A stretch of 35,556 bases of DNA. Origin: BHER01 sp051652245 (GTDB taxonomy: Bacteria > Bacillota_I > Bacilli_A > Culicoidibacterales > Culicoidibacteraceae). A program made the translations under genes and the position numbers. Positions within the stretch are counted from its first letter, which is position 1, and every line of letters begins with the position of its first letter. This document shows, piece after piece, positions 22,426 through 30,039 of the stretch. The notes under the pieces are model-generated. The model searched no databases. It saw nothing but the letters and a program-made list of their open reading frames with translations, and was not told where the DNA came from. The stretch spans positions 1 through 35,556 of the forward strand of contig JBOFTV010000082.1 of the NCBI GenBank assembly GCA_051652245.1. The letters run 5' to 3'.

Positions 22426-22934
22426 AAATAGCAATTGGATGTGATCATATTGTTACAGATATTAAAGCGAAGATGGTTTTATATTTACAAACCTTAGGTC
22501 ATGAAGTACTCGACTGTGGCACCAATGATTTTCAGCGGACACATTACCCGATTTATGGAAAAGAAGTAGCAATAGCAGTGGCCAGCGGGGCAGTCGACAG
22601 GGGCATTGTTATTTGTGGCACAGGTGTTGGCATAACTGTATCAACAACTAAAATTAACGGAATTCGTGCAGTGCTAACAAAAGATATTGTCGTTGCCAAA
22701 GTAGCGCGTAAGCAGTATGATGCAAATATTTTGGGACTAGGAGGTCGCGTCGTGGGAATTGGTTTAATGGAAGCCTTAATTGAAACTTTTCTAACAACTC
22801 CATATGTGGCAACGGCTAAAACAGAGCAAAATAAAGCAGAACTAGCAAGCTATGAGCAACCAACCTTACCTACAGCTGAAATTTTTGATGAACTACTGGG
22901 TAAATGGGATAATGGCTTTTATGATGAAGTTTAA
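22422..22934 (+). CDS. lacB: Galactose-6-phosphate isomerase subunit LacB
   Basis: 170 residues, close to the usual 171, with GGAGGTGG before the ATG. It forms the heteromeric isomerase with LacA. RpiB-like features: AIGCDHIVTDIK, VLDCGTND, HYPIYGKEVA, the phosphate-binding loop GIVICGTGVGI, and NILGLGGRVVG. The C-terminus ends in WDNGFYDEV, typical of LacB (W-x-x-G-x-YHD). Confidence 0.94.
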   Translation: MKIAIGCDHIVTDIKAKMVLYLQTLGHEVLDCGTNDFQRTHYPIYGKEVAIAVASGAVDRGIVICGTGVGITVSTTKINGIRAVLTKDIVVAKVARKQYDANILGLGGRVVGIGLMEALIETFLTTPYVATAKTEQNKAELASYEQPTLPTAEIFDELLGKWDNGFYDEV

Positions 22935-22955
22935 TAGAAGAAAGGATTGAGAATA

Positions 22956-23273
22956 ATGGCAATGACACGCGAGGAATCAGCAATGATTGGATTTGAAATT
23001 GTAGCGTATGCAGGCGATGCGCGCTCAAAATTAGTTATGGCACTTGATGCAGCAGAACAAAAAGATTTTACAACGGCACAGTCACTGATTAATGACGCAG
23101 GTGATTTAATTTTAGAAGCCCATAAGACACAAACACGGATGTTGCAGGAGGAAGCAAAAGGTGAAATTGTTGACATTGGTTTTATTATGATTCATGCACA
23201 AGATCACCTGATGACAACAATGTTACTACGTGATGTGATGAAACATTTAATAAATATTTATAAAGAGCGTTAG
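22956..23273 (+). CDS. lacF: Lactose-type PTS enzyme IIA
   Basis: 105 residues from ATG 22956 (GAAAGG upstream). Soluble helical IIA of the lactose/cellobiose PTS family, accepting phosphate from HPr and passing it to IIB. The phosphoacceptor is probably His80 in MIHAQDHLMT; the preceding helices (GFEIVAYAGDARSKLVMAL) match LacF. Located between lacB and the membrane component. Confidence 0.93.
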   Translation: MAMTREESAMIGFEIVAYAGDARSKLVMALDAAEQKDFTTAQSLINDAGDLILEAHKTQTRMLQEEAKGEIVDIGFIMIHAQDHLMTTMLLRDVMKHLINIYKER

Positions 23274-23285
23274 GAGAAATGTATC

Positions 23286-24941
23286 ATGAAATTAATTATT
23301 GATTTTTTAGAAAAAGGGAAACCAACATTTGAGAAAATATCGAACAATCCGTATCTACGGGCGATTAGGGATGGCTTTATTAGTTTAATTCCCATCGTTT
23401 TGTTTTCAAGTATCTTTTTACTAGTGGCTTTTGTGCCTAATATTTGGGGCTATGAATTACCTGAGCAATGGGTGGCATCTTTGATGAAGGCATATAGTTA
23501 TTCAATGGGAATTTTGGGCTTGCTGATGAGTGCAACAGTGTCTAAAGGCTTGGCAGAGGCGTTTAATACAAAGTTACCAAAAACCCAACAAATTAATGTG
23601 ACATCGGTTATGACGGCAGCAATTGTTGGTTTCTTGTTAATTGGGATTAGTAGTGTTAGCAGTGAAAAGGGAACGGGTCTGCTAACTGATTTCATGGGAA
23701 CAAAAGGCCTGCTGGCCTCATTTGTTGTCGCTTTTATTACGGTAAATATTTATCGTTTTTGTGTTGCCCGGAATATTAAAATTAAGATGCCAGAAGAGGT
23801 GCCCCCAAATATTTCGCAAACATTTGCGGATTTAATTCCACTAGCAGCGACAATTATCTTCTTCTGGGTCTTTGATATTGTCTTTAGAATGTATGTTCCA
23901 GCAGGATTTACATCATGGATTATTGAGTTATTTAAGCCGATTTTCACCGCTGCGGATGGTTACTTGGGACTTGCCTTAATTTTTGGAGCGATGGCCTTTT
24001 TCTGGTTTGTGGGAATTCATGGACCTTCAATTGTTGAACCGGCTGTGTCGGCGATCTATTTGACAAATGTTGCTGTTAATTTAGAGCTTTTCCAAAAAGG
24101 CGAGCAGGCAACAAATGTCTTGTCGCAAGGGACACAATATTTTGTGGCAACACTTGGGGGGACGGGGGCAACTTTGATTATTACGGTGATGATTGCCTTT
24201 CTTGCAAAATCGAAACAGCTAAAAGCAATTGGTCGCTCTTCGATGGTACCCGTTTTATTCGGTGTGAATGAGCCGGTTTTATTTGGAATTCCACTCGTTT
24301 TGAATCCAATTTTTATGATTCCCTTTATCTTGATTCCGATTTTAAATGTTTGGCTCTTTAAATTTTTTGTTGGACTGGGGATGAATTCTTTTATTTATAA
24401 TTTACCTTGGACTACGCCTGGACCACTAGGATTAATTATGGGAACAGGATTTGCCCCACTAGCCTTTGTCCTAATGGGCTTAATATTAGCGCTCGATTTT
24501 GTGGTGTACTACCCCTTTTTCAAGTATTATGATAAACAATTAGTCCTTCAAGAAGCAACAAATAGCCAACAGGCGCAAGAAGCTAAAATAGTTGTTAACG
24601 CCAAAGATGTTAATAAAAAAGCAGTGCTTGTAATTTGTGCTAATGGAGCAACAAGTGGCATGCTTGCTAATGCGATTGCCAAAGGGGCAGCACATGCGGG
24701 GGTGGAAATGGAAACAACTGCCATGGCATATGGTCAACACCGTGCAGTCATTTCACAATTTGATTTAATAATCCTCGCACCACAAATGGCATCAATGCTC
24801 CAAGAGCTGCAAGGGGAAACCGCAAGCTATGGAATTAAAAGCGTTTCAACATCGGGTGCAGAATATGTGGCCCTTACCCGCAATCCTGAGGATGCACTAG
24901 CCTTTGTTTACCAAAAACTAACAGAAGGGGAAGTGGTCTAA
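23286..24941 (+). CDS. lacE: Lactose PTS enzyme IICB
   Basis: 551 residues, TTAGGAG before the ATG. N-terminal IIC membrane domain (about residues 1-415, around ten helices, with FGVNEPVLFGIPLVLNP typical of the lactose/cellobiose group) fused to a cytoplasmic IIB domain with phosphoacceptor Cys451 in VICANGATSGMLANAI. It imports lactose while phosphorylating it on the galactose C6. Most LacE proteins have C-A-G-G-G-T-S-G; here it is C-A-N-G-A-T-S-G, a small difference. Confidence 0.94.
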   Translation: MKLIIDFLEKGKPTFEKISNNPYLRAIRDGFISLIPIVLFSSIFLLVAFVPNIWGYELPEQWVASLMKAYSYSMGILGLLMSATVSKGLAEAFNTKLPKTQQINVTSVMTAAIVGFLLIGISSVSSEKGTGLLTDFMGTKGLLASFVVAFITVNIYRFCVARNIKIKMPEEVPPNISQTFADLIPLAATIIFFWVFDIVFRMYVPAGFTSWIIELFKPIFTAADGYLGLALIFGAMAFFWFVGIHGPSIVEPAVSAIYLTNVAVNLELFQKGEQATNVLSQGTQYFVATLGGTGATLIITVMIAFLAKSKQLKAIGRSSMVPVLFGVNEPVLFGIPLVLNPIFMIPFILIPILNVWLFKFFVGLGMNSFIYNLPWTTPGPLGLIMGTGFAPLAFVLMGLILALDFVVYYPFFKYYDKQLVLQEATNSQQAQEAKIVVNAKDVNKKAVLVICANGATSGMLANAIAKGAAHAGVEMETTAMAYGQHRAVISQFDLIILAPQMASMLQELQGETASYGIKSVSTSGAEYVALTRNPEDALAFVYQKLTEGEVV

Positions 24942-24942
24942 G

Positions 24943-26355
24943 ATGAAGTTTCCTGAAGGTTTTTATTTTGGTGGAGCAACAGCTGCCTATCAGGCAGAGG
25001 GAGCTGTTTTTGCAGAGGGGCGGGGGCCATGCTATTGGGACCCCTACTATCATCAGCCAAATAGTCAATTTAATGCGGATATTGCGAGTGACTTTTACCA
25101 TCGGTATGAAGAAGATCTCGCACTTGGGGCAGCACATGGAGTCAATGCAATTAGAATTTCGCTGTCATGGAGCAGAATTTTTGCTACTGGGAGTGGTGAG
25201 GTCAATTTGGCAGGCATTGCCTTTTATCATCGCCTCATCGATGCCTGCCTTGCCAAAAAGGTGGAACCATTTGTTACCCTCCATCATTTTGATACGCCCC
25301 TGCCCCTGTTTGCGGCCGGAGATTGGCTTAATTATGAGACTGTGAATGCCTTTGTTGAGTACGCTCGTATTTGCTTTGAGGCCTACGGACAGAAAGTTAA
25401 ATATTGGATTACGATTAATGAACCGTGGTCGGTTGTTGCCGGACAATATTTAATTGGTCATTTTCCGCCTAATATTAAATATGATATTCCCAAGGCGATT
25501 CAAGCGATGCACCAGATGATGGTTGCCCATGGTCGAGTTGCCCGCCTACATAAGGAATTAAAATTAGCAAGCAAAATTGGAATTGTCCATATTCTAGAAA
25601 CAAAATATCCGTTAACTGCAACTAAAGAAGATTTAGCAGCAGCCCAAAACGATGATACTTTGGCGAATGCGTTTATGCTAGATGCCTGCTTTAAAGGAGC
25701 ATATTCAGAAAAAACATTAGCAATCATTAAGCAAATCATGGCAAGTAACGATGCTAAGTTTGTTGCCAAAGATGCGGAGATACTTGCTTTAATCCCTCAA
25801 GACACTGATTTTTTAGGTGTGAATTATTATGCTAGCCATTTTTGCCAAAAAGCCGAAAAGACAAGCTTTATTCAACACAATGGTAGTGGCAATAAAGGTG
25901 AAAGTGTCTTTAGCTTAAGGGGGGTTGCTAAACGTGTTAAGCATCCCAATGTACCAACAACCGATTGGGATTGGCCGATATTTCCCCAGGGGTTAAGTGC
26001 TATGTTACAACGAATTAAAGCTGATTACCCCGCGTGTAAAACAATCTATGTTACAGAAAATGGGATGGGTGCAATTGAAGCACTCGATGATAATAAAACG
26101 GTTGCTGACGATAATCGTATTGCCTATGTTGAAGCCCATTTAGGGGCGATTAAGGAAGCAATTACTGCGGGTGTCAATGTTAAAGGCTACTTTATCTGGT
26201 CGCTAATGGACATGTTTTCGTGGACAAATGGTTACAACAAACGCTATGGACTATTCTACGTCGACTTCAAAACGCAAAAGCGCTATCCTAAAAACAGTGC
26301 CCGCTGGTGGAAACAGCTAGTCGAAAAGCAAAATGAAATTGAGGAGGAAAAATAA
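24943..26355 (+). CDS. lacG: 6-phospho-beta-galactosidase (GH1)
   Basis: 470 residues; AAGGGGA lies within the end of lacE. It hydrolyses imported lactose-6-phosphate to glucose and galactose-6-phosphate. GH1 landmarks are visible: FPEGFYFGGATAAYQAEGA, the acid/base Glu160 in TINEPW, and the nucleophile Glu372 in YVTENGMG. The phosphate-binding C-terminal part includes WSLMDMFSWTNGYNKRYGLF. Its stop overlaps the next ATG (TAATG). Confidence 0.95.
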   Translation: MKFPEGFYFGGATAAYQAEGAVFAEGRGPCYWDPYYHQPNSQFNADIASDFYHRYEEDLALGAAHGVNAIRISLSWSRIFATGSGEVNLAGIAFYHRLIDACLAKKVEPFVTLHHFDTPLPLFAAGDWLNYETVNAFVEYARICFEAYGQKVKYWITINEPWSVVAGQYLIGHFPPNIKYDIPKAIQAMHQMMVAHGRVARLHKELKLASKIGIVHILETKYPLTATKEDLAAAQNDDTLANAFMLDACFKGAYSEKTLAIIKQIMASNDAKFVAKDAEILALIPQDTDFLGVNYYASHFCQKAEKTSFIQHNGSGNKGESVFSLRGVAKRVKHPNVPTTDWDWPIFPQGLSAMLQRIKADYPACKTIYVTENGMGAIEALDDNKTVADDNRIAYVEAHLGAIKEAITAGVNVKGYFIWSLMDMFSWTNGYNKRYGLFYVDFKTQKRYPKNSARWWKQLVEKQNEIEEEK

Positions 26356-27221
26356 TGCCAGTTGTTAATACTAAAGCGATGTTATTGCATGCACAAAAGC
26401 ATCAATATGCGGTTCCCGCTTTTAATATTCATAATCTTGAAACGATCCAGGTAGTACTAGAAGTTGCTGCTAAATTAGGTTCTCCGGTTATTTTAGCTGG
26501 AACACCCGGAACATTTGCATATGCAGGGCGCGACTATCTCCAAGCAATCGTCGAAGCGGCAACAAAACGCTATCAAATTCCAATTGCGCTCCACCTAGAC
26601 CACCATGAAAAATTAGCGGATATTTGGGAATCAATTAAGCTTGGAACGCACTCAGTGATGATCGATGCATCCCATCAAAGCTATGAAAAAAACATTGAAA
26701 TAACAAAAAAAGTCGTCGAATATGCCCATCAATTAGGAGCAACTGTAGAAGCAGAGCTTGGAACTTTAGGCGGCCAGGAAGACGATTTAATTGTTGACCA
26801 AAAAGATGCGCACTACACCAACCCTCAACAAGCAGCCGATTTTGTTTTACAGACGGGAATTGACTCCCTAGCAGTAGCTATAGGAACTGCTCATGGTGTT
26901 TATAAAAGCACGCCCAAGCTTGACTTTCAACGCCTCGCGGAGATTAGAAAAGTGGTTGATATTCCTCTTGTTTTACACGGAGCGTCGGGGATTTCTGTTG
27001 CTGATGTTCAACGGACAATTGCTTTAGGGGTTTGTAAGGTTAATATTGCAACCGAATTGAAAATCCCCTTTGCAACGACATTGCGTAAAACACTAGCAAA
27101 TGACCTAATGGCCGATGATCCGCGAAAATATATGGAACCCGCCAAAGCTGAAATGGCAAGGGTAGTTGAGGCGAAAATCAGAATGTGTTTAAGCGCGGGC
27201 CGTTATGCTAAGGGGGAATAA
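26355..27221 (+). CDS. Class II aldolase, probable tagatose-1,6-bisphosphate aldolase
   Basis: 288 residues; GAGGAGG before the ATG, 1-bp overlap with lacG. Zinc-dependent class II fructose/tagatose-bisphosphate aldolase (GatY/KbaY type): VPAFNIHNLETIQ, the zinc motif LHLDHHE, VEAELGTLGGQED, AIGTAHGVYK, LHGASGIS and KVNIATEL. In a lac operon it should cleave tagatose-1,6-bisphosphate to dihydroxyacetone phosphate and glyceraldehyde-3-phosphate. Usual lac operons carry class I LacD instead. No LacC kinase gene accompanies it. Confidence 0.88.
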   Translation: MPVVNTKAMLLHAQKHQYAVPAFNIHNLETIQVVLEVAAKLGSPVILAGTPGTFAYAGRDYLQAIVEAATKRYQIPIALHLDHHEKLADIWESIKLGTHSVMIDASHQSYEKNIEITKKVVEYAHQLGATVEAELGTLGGQEDDLIVDQKDAHYTNPQQAADFVLQTGIDSLAVAIGTAHGVYKSTPKLDFQRLAEIRKVVDIPLVLHGASGISVADVQRTIALGVCKVNIATELKIPFATTLRKTLANDLMADDPRKYMEPAKAEMARVVEAKIRMCLSAGRYAKGE

Positions 27222-27297
27222 ATTGTGTTTTGGGGGCGGTTTTTTTTACAATTAAATTTGAAAAAAAATGGAATCCCCCCCGCAAGGAGCATAACTA

Positions 27298-27306
27298 TGA
27301 TATAAT
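27298..27306 (+). promoter_or_regulatory. Extended -10 promoter
   Basis: TGATATAAT, 38 bp before the chosen start of the next gene. It supports ATG 27344 over earlier in-frame starts, which would lie upstream of or inside the promoter. Confidence 0.5.
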
Positions 27307-27343
27307 GGATACGATAATAAATAAGAGAAAGTCGGAAGAATTT

Positions 27344-28009
27344 ATGAGAATCGTTGGTTTTATTTTACATTATAATAATGTAGTTGCGCTGTTTGAGGAA
27401 TTGAAATATGATGCTATTACAAATATTGATCAGAGTGCAGACCCAGAAGAATTTATGGGCGAAATGATGCGTTATTTCAACTTGTTTTCAGCAGTAACTT
27501 GGTCGAAGGAGTCGCTTGATGATTATTTGTACAATGTGGCAAAAGAGCTATATAAGAAAAGTGGGTTAACAAATGGGCCCAAATATCCGGAAATTAAAGA
27601 GAAAAACAAGCGAAAGCTAAAAATTAAGCAGTGGCATTTGGATACCTATTTTAAATATCGGGTCGAAAATGGGGCGATTTTAGCAAAATTAGATGAGCTA
27701 AAACAATTAAGAAATCGGTTTATTCATTCAAATAATAGCCCAATTGTACTAAAAGAAAATGGGCAAAGTGAGCCGGTTGCCAAGGTAGAAGTTGCAGCAG
27801 AAACTGTCCATTATGATGGGAAGACAAAGAAATATTATGAAGCATATTATAAATCAGGTGATGAGTTACTAGCAGAAATGAATAAAGCAAATATAGCGCA
27901 GTTTATTGAATTATATGAGCAGTTTATTTTAACAATGCTGGAACATCCTAGCAATAAAGGAGTATTTGTTGAAGCCTTTAGGGCAAAAAACGGATTTGTG
28001 ATTGATTAG
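27344..28009 (+). CDS. HEPN-like helical protein, function unknown
   Basis: 221 residues from ATG 27344, with GGAAG upstream; earlier in-frame starts (27230, 27305) overlap the promoter. A soluble, charged, helix-rich protein. The central segment LDELKQLRNRFIHSNN contains R-x4-H, the signature of HEPN domains, found in RNases of toxin-antitoxin and defence systems but also in non-catalytic proteins. A VAAETVHYDGKTKKYYEAYY segment follows. No partner antitoxin is adjacent. The HEPN call rests on this motif alone. Confidence 0.55.
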   Translation: MRIVGFILHYNNVVALFEELKYDAITNIDQSADPEEFMGEMMRYFNLFSAVTWSKESLDDYLYNVAKELYKKSGLTNGPKYPEIKEKNKRKLKIKQWHLDTYFKYRVENGAILAKLDELKQLRNRFIHSNNSPIVLKENGQSEPVAKVEVAAETVHYDGKTKKYYEAYYKSGDELLAEMNKANIAQFIELYEQFILTMLEHPSNKGVFVEAFRAKNGFVID

Positions 28010-28016
28010 TTCGGGG

Positions 28017-28045
28017 AAAGAGGAGTGAAAACTGCTCTTTTTTTG
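28017..28045 (+). terminator. Terminator after the HEPN-like gene
   Basis: AAAGAG-G-AGT pairs with ACT-G-CTCTTT around GAAA (one G-G mismatch), 28017-28040, followed by more T, 8 bp after the stop. Confidence 0.8.
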
Positions 28046-28160
28046 TGGAAAATATTAGTAATGTGGGAGTTTTTATTAGGATAAATGAGAGGAACTTAAT
28101 AAAATACCGTAATTTTTATAATACCTGTAAAAAACACTGTAACAATTCCTTATTTTAGTG

Positions 28161-28166
28161 TATAAT
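28161..28166 (+). promoter_or_regulatory. -10 element of the lipoprotein gene
   Basis: TATAAT, directly preceded by TG, 38 bp before the start; no clear -35. Confidence 0.4.
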
Positions 28167-28203
28167 TAACGATGTAAAACAAGATAGAAAGCGAGAAATA
28201 AAG

Positions 28204-28761
28204 ATGAAAAAACTAGTAATCTTCCCCCTATGTGCAATCTTTTTAGTTGGAGGATGTACCCCCGCAAAAAGTAAGGAAATTATTCCGGTAAAAACGGAGC
28301 AGACAGTGATAAATCAGGAGAGAACCAAGGAAATACCCGAGGGATTTTCCTATAAGGGCGAAAAGAATACGGGCTTTGTTGCCCTACCTGATACATTTGT
28401 TCCTTTTATTGATTCGACATATGGTGGTACGGAGGGGATGGTTCAGTTTGGAATGGGACCGTTTACAATATTAACGCTACGTCAAGTAGGTAAAGGAACA
28501 GTAGATCAGGCGGCCCAAGCAGTAAGAGATGGATTGAAAAATCAGCTAGGTAAAACAGACGGCGAAACCAAAAGTGAGAAGGCGACATTAGATGGTCTAG
28601 CTGCTCAAAAGATCACTGTACAGGTGGGACCACAGACACTGACAACATGGTTGGTGTCTGATAAGGAGGGAACGGTTTATTATGTCTCGATGGAGGCAGT
28701 GACGGGAGAAGAAGAAGTTTACAATAAATATGTTGAAAAGACGTATACGCTAACAATTTAA
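28204..28761 (+). CDS. Secreted lipoprotein, unknown function
   Basis: 185 residues. Lipoprotein signal MKKLVIFPLCAIFLVGGC with lipobox VGGC (Cys18), so it should be diacylated and anchored outside the membrane. After a charged linker, a domain of about 135 residues (GFSYKGEKNTGFVALPDTFV ... VYYVSMEAV) alternates beta-strands and helices. The pattern is similar in style to DcrB/PsbP-like proteins; this resemblance is an impression only. Monocistronic, with its own terminator. Confidence 0.8.
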   Translation: MKKLVIFPLCAIFLVGGCTPAKSKEIIPVKTEQTVINQERTKEIPEGFSYKGEKNTGFVALPDTFVPFIDSTYGGTEGMVQFGMGPFTILTLRQVGKGTVDQAAQAVRDGLKNQLGKTDGETKSEKATLDGLAAQKITVQVGPQTLTTWLVSDKEGTVYYVSMEAVTGEEEVYNKYVEKTYTLTI

Positions 28762-28771
28762 GAGGGAATTT

Positions 28772-28808
28772 GACTACTGACAAAATTTGACAGTAGTCTT
28801 TTATTTTT
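28772..28808 (+). terminator. Terminator of the lipoprotein gene
   Basis: GACTACTG (28772-28779) pairs with CAGTAGTC (28791-28798), followed by a T-rich tract. Confidence 0.8.
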
Positions 28809-28827
28809 CTGATTTCAGGCATTATTG

Positions 28828-28990
28828 TGATATAATTATCTAACATGCAAAATCAAAGGAGCGAGGCGATATAAAGCAAAAATAAGGAGTAAAAGGATAA
28901 GACCAAGTGAGCAATGAAAAAATGGGGAAATGTTCATTAGTAAAAGCAACTTTCAAGTATTGCTAGAGTTAAATTGGGCGCAATTTTTTT
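28828..28990 (+). ncRNA. Possible short leader or small RNA before the HNH gene
   Basis: An extended -10 (TGATATAAT, 28828-28836) is followed about 150 bp later by AAATTG-GGCG-CAATTT and T4 (28971-28990), which looks like a weak intrinsic terminator. No convincing frame lies between. It may be a small RNA or an attenuated leader for the HNH gene at 29030. No known riboswitch class recognised. Confidence 0.3.
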
Positions 28991-29029
28991 AAAAAAAGAT
29001 GAATAACAATCTGAAAGGGGATATAGACA

Positions 29030-29758
29030 ATGACTAAATATGATAATACGAACAAAGGACTAACCCAATCCCAATGGCAATCATACCTTCAAAATCACAT
29101 CAAAGCTGACCACCTAACAATTCTAATAAATATCTACCGCTTCAGAGACCATAAATGTTCACAAACAGAATACCATCAGAGACACGATTATAAGCCAAAC
29201 ATCAGCCTACATAAATATTTAGCAAAAGATCTAATCATCAAATTTCCAGAAAGTAAAAAAGACATAGCAGACTATAGAGAGGATGGAACAACACGCTACT
29301 GGAGTGTTTGTTTTTGGGCATATAAACAAGGAAAATATTACATTTGGGAGCTACGGCAAGAACTTATTAATGCGCTAGAAATCACTTTTGACATCACCCC
29401 AGAAAATACCGAAAAACCAGACAAATATTTAGAAGGCAAAATTAGAACAAGAATTTCAAAACAATATGAGCGATCGGAACTAGCAAGAAATAGCTTTAAG
29501 CAAATTACCCGCCCCTGCTGTGAAATTTGTAATACATCAACGATAATTGGGTCTATAGATATTGGCGAAGTTCACCATAAAATAAAAATATCAAGCCGTG
29601 CAAAAAGCGGCGAATACGATTTGAACATAAAAGAAGACCTCGCCTTACTATGCCCTTCCTGTCATGTATTAATTCATAAATTAGAGCATAAAATGACAAA
29701 TATTCAGTACTTAAGTGATTTCACCTTAGTAAAAAATTACCGCGCAACTACTTTTTGA
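29030..29758 (+). CDS. HNH endonuclease family protein
   Basis: 242 residues, GAAAGGGGA upstream. The C-terminal about 80 residues form a zinc-stabilised HNH nuclease: CEIC, GEVHHKI, then LALLCPSCHVLIHK (His-His, Asn/Asp region and the last His). The N-terminal 150 residues, with conserved-looking WSVCFWAYKQGKYYIWELR, may recognise DNA and were not recognised as a family. No methylase is nearby, so it is not an ordinary restriction-modification pair; modification-dependent restriction or phage defence is possible. Confidence 0.75.
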   Translation: MTKYDNTNKGLTQSQWQSYLQNHIKADHLTILINIYRFRDHKCSQTEYHQRHDYKPNISLHKYLAKDLIIKFPESKKDIADYREDGTTRYWSVCFWAYKQGKYYIWELRQELINALEITFDITPENTEKPDKYLEGKIRTRISKQYERSELARNSFKQITRPCCEICNTSTIIGSIDIGEVHHKIKISSRAKSGEYDLNIKEDLALLCPSCHVLIHKLEHKMTNIQYLSDFTLVKNYRATTF

Positions 29759-29759
29759 C

Positions 29760-29777
29760 AAATCAGGGCTGATTTTT
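29760..29777 (+). terminator. Short terminator after the HNH gene
   Basis: AAATCA-GGGC-TGATTT followed by T2, starting 2 bp after the stop codon. A short stem, so weak. Confidence 0.5.
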
Positions 29778-29927
29778 GCTCACAGGAGATTCTTATTGTA
29801 ATATTATGAACTAAAAAAAAGAGGGGGTATCGAAATAAAAGTAAAAGGCAGTTTTTTTTATGAAAATTAAGGATTAGAGGTGGTGGTGGTGGGTATGTGT
29901 TTATTATCAAAAAAATGTAAGAATAGT

Positions 29928-29998
29928 TGCTATAATCTAGACGAAATAGCTTTATTTCAGCTTAAGCCATTGAATAAACTTGGAATATGTAATATAAT
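29928..29998 (+). promoter_or_regulatory. Two promoters of the second beta-helix surface protein
   Basis: An extended -10 TGCTATAAT is at 29928-29936. A second promoter has TTGAAT (29970-29975), 17 bp, TATAAT (29993-29998), 42 bp before the start. Between them GAAATA/TATTTC (29943-29958) forms a small dyad that could be an operator. Confidence 0.65.
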
Positions 29999-30039
29999 AG
30001 CAAAGTATATTTAAGAAAAAAAGAAAAGGGGATACAATC

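Noticed and set aside
24968..25345. Second + strand frame of 125 codons inside lacG
   Set aside because: It is a frame-shifted reading of a clear GH1 gene with low-complexity translation.
27230..27343. N-terminal extension of the HEPN-like protein
   Set aside because: The extension would be translated across the extended -10 promoter at 27298-27306 and has poor start signals.
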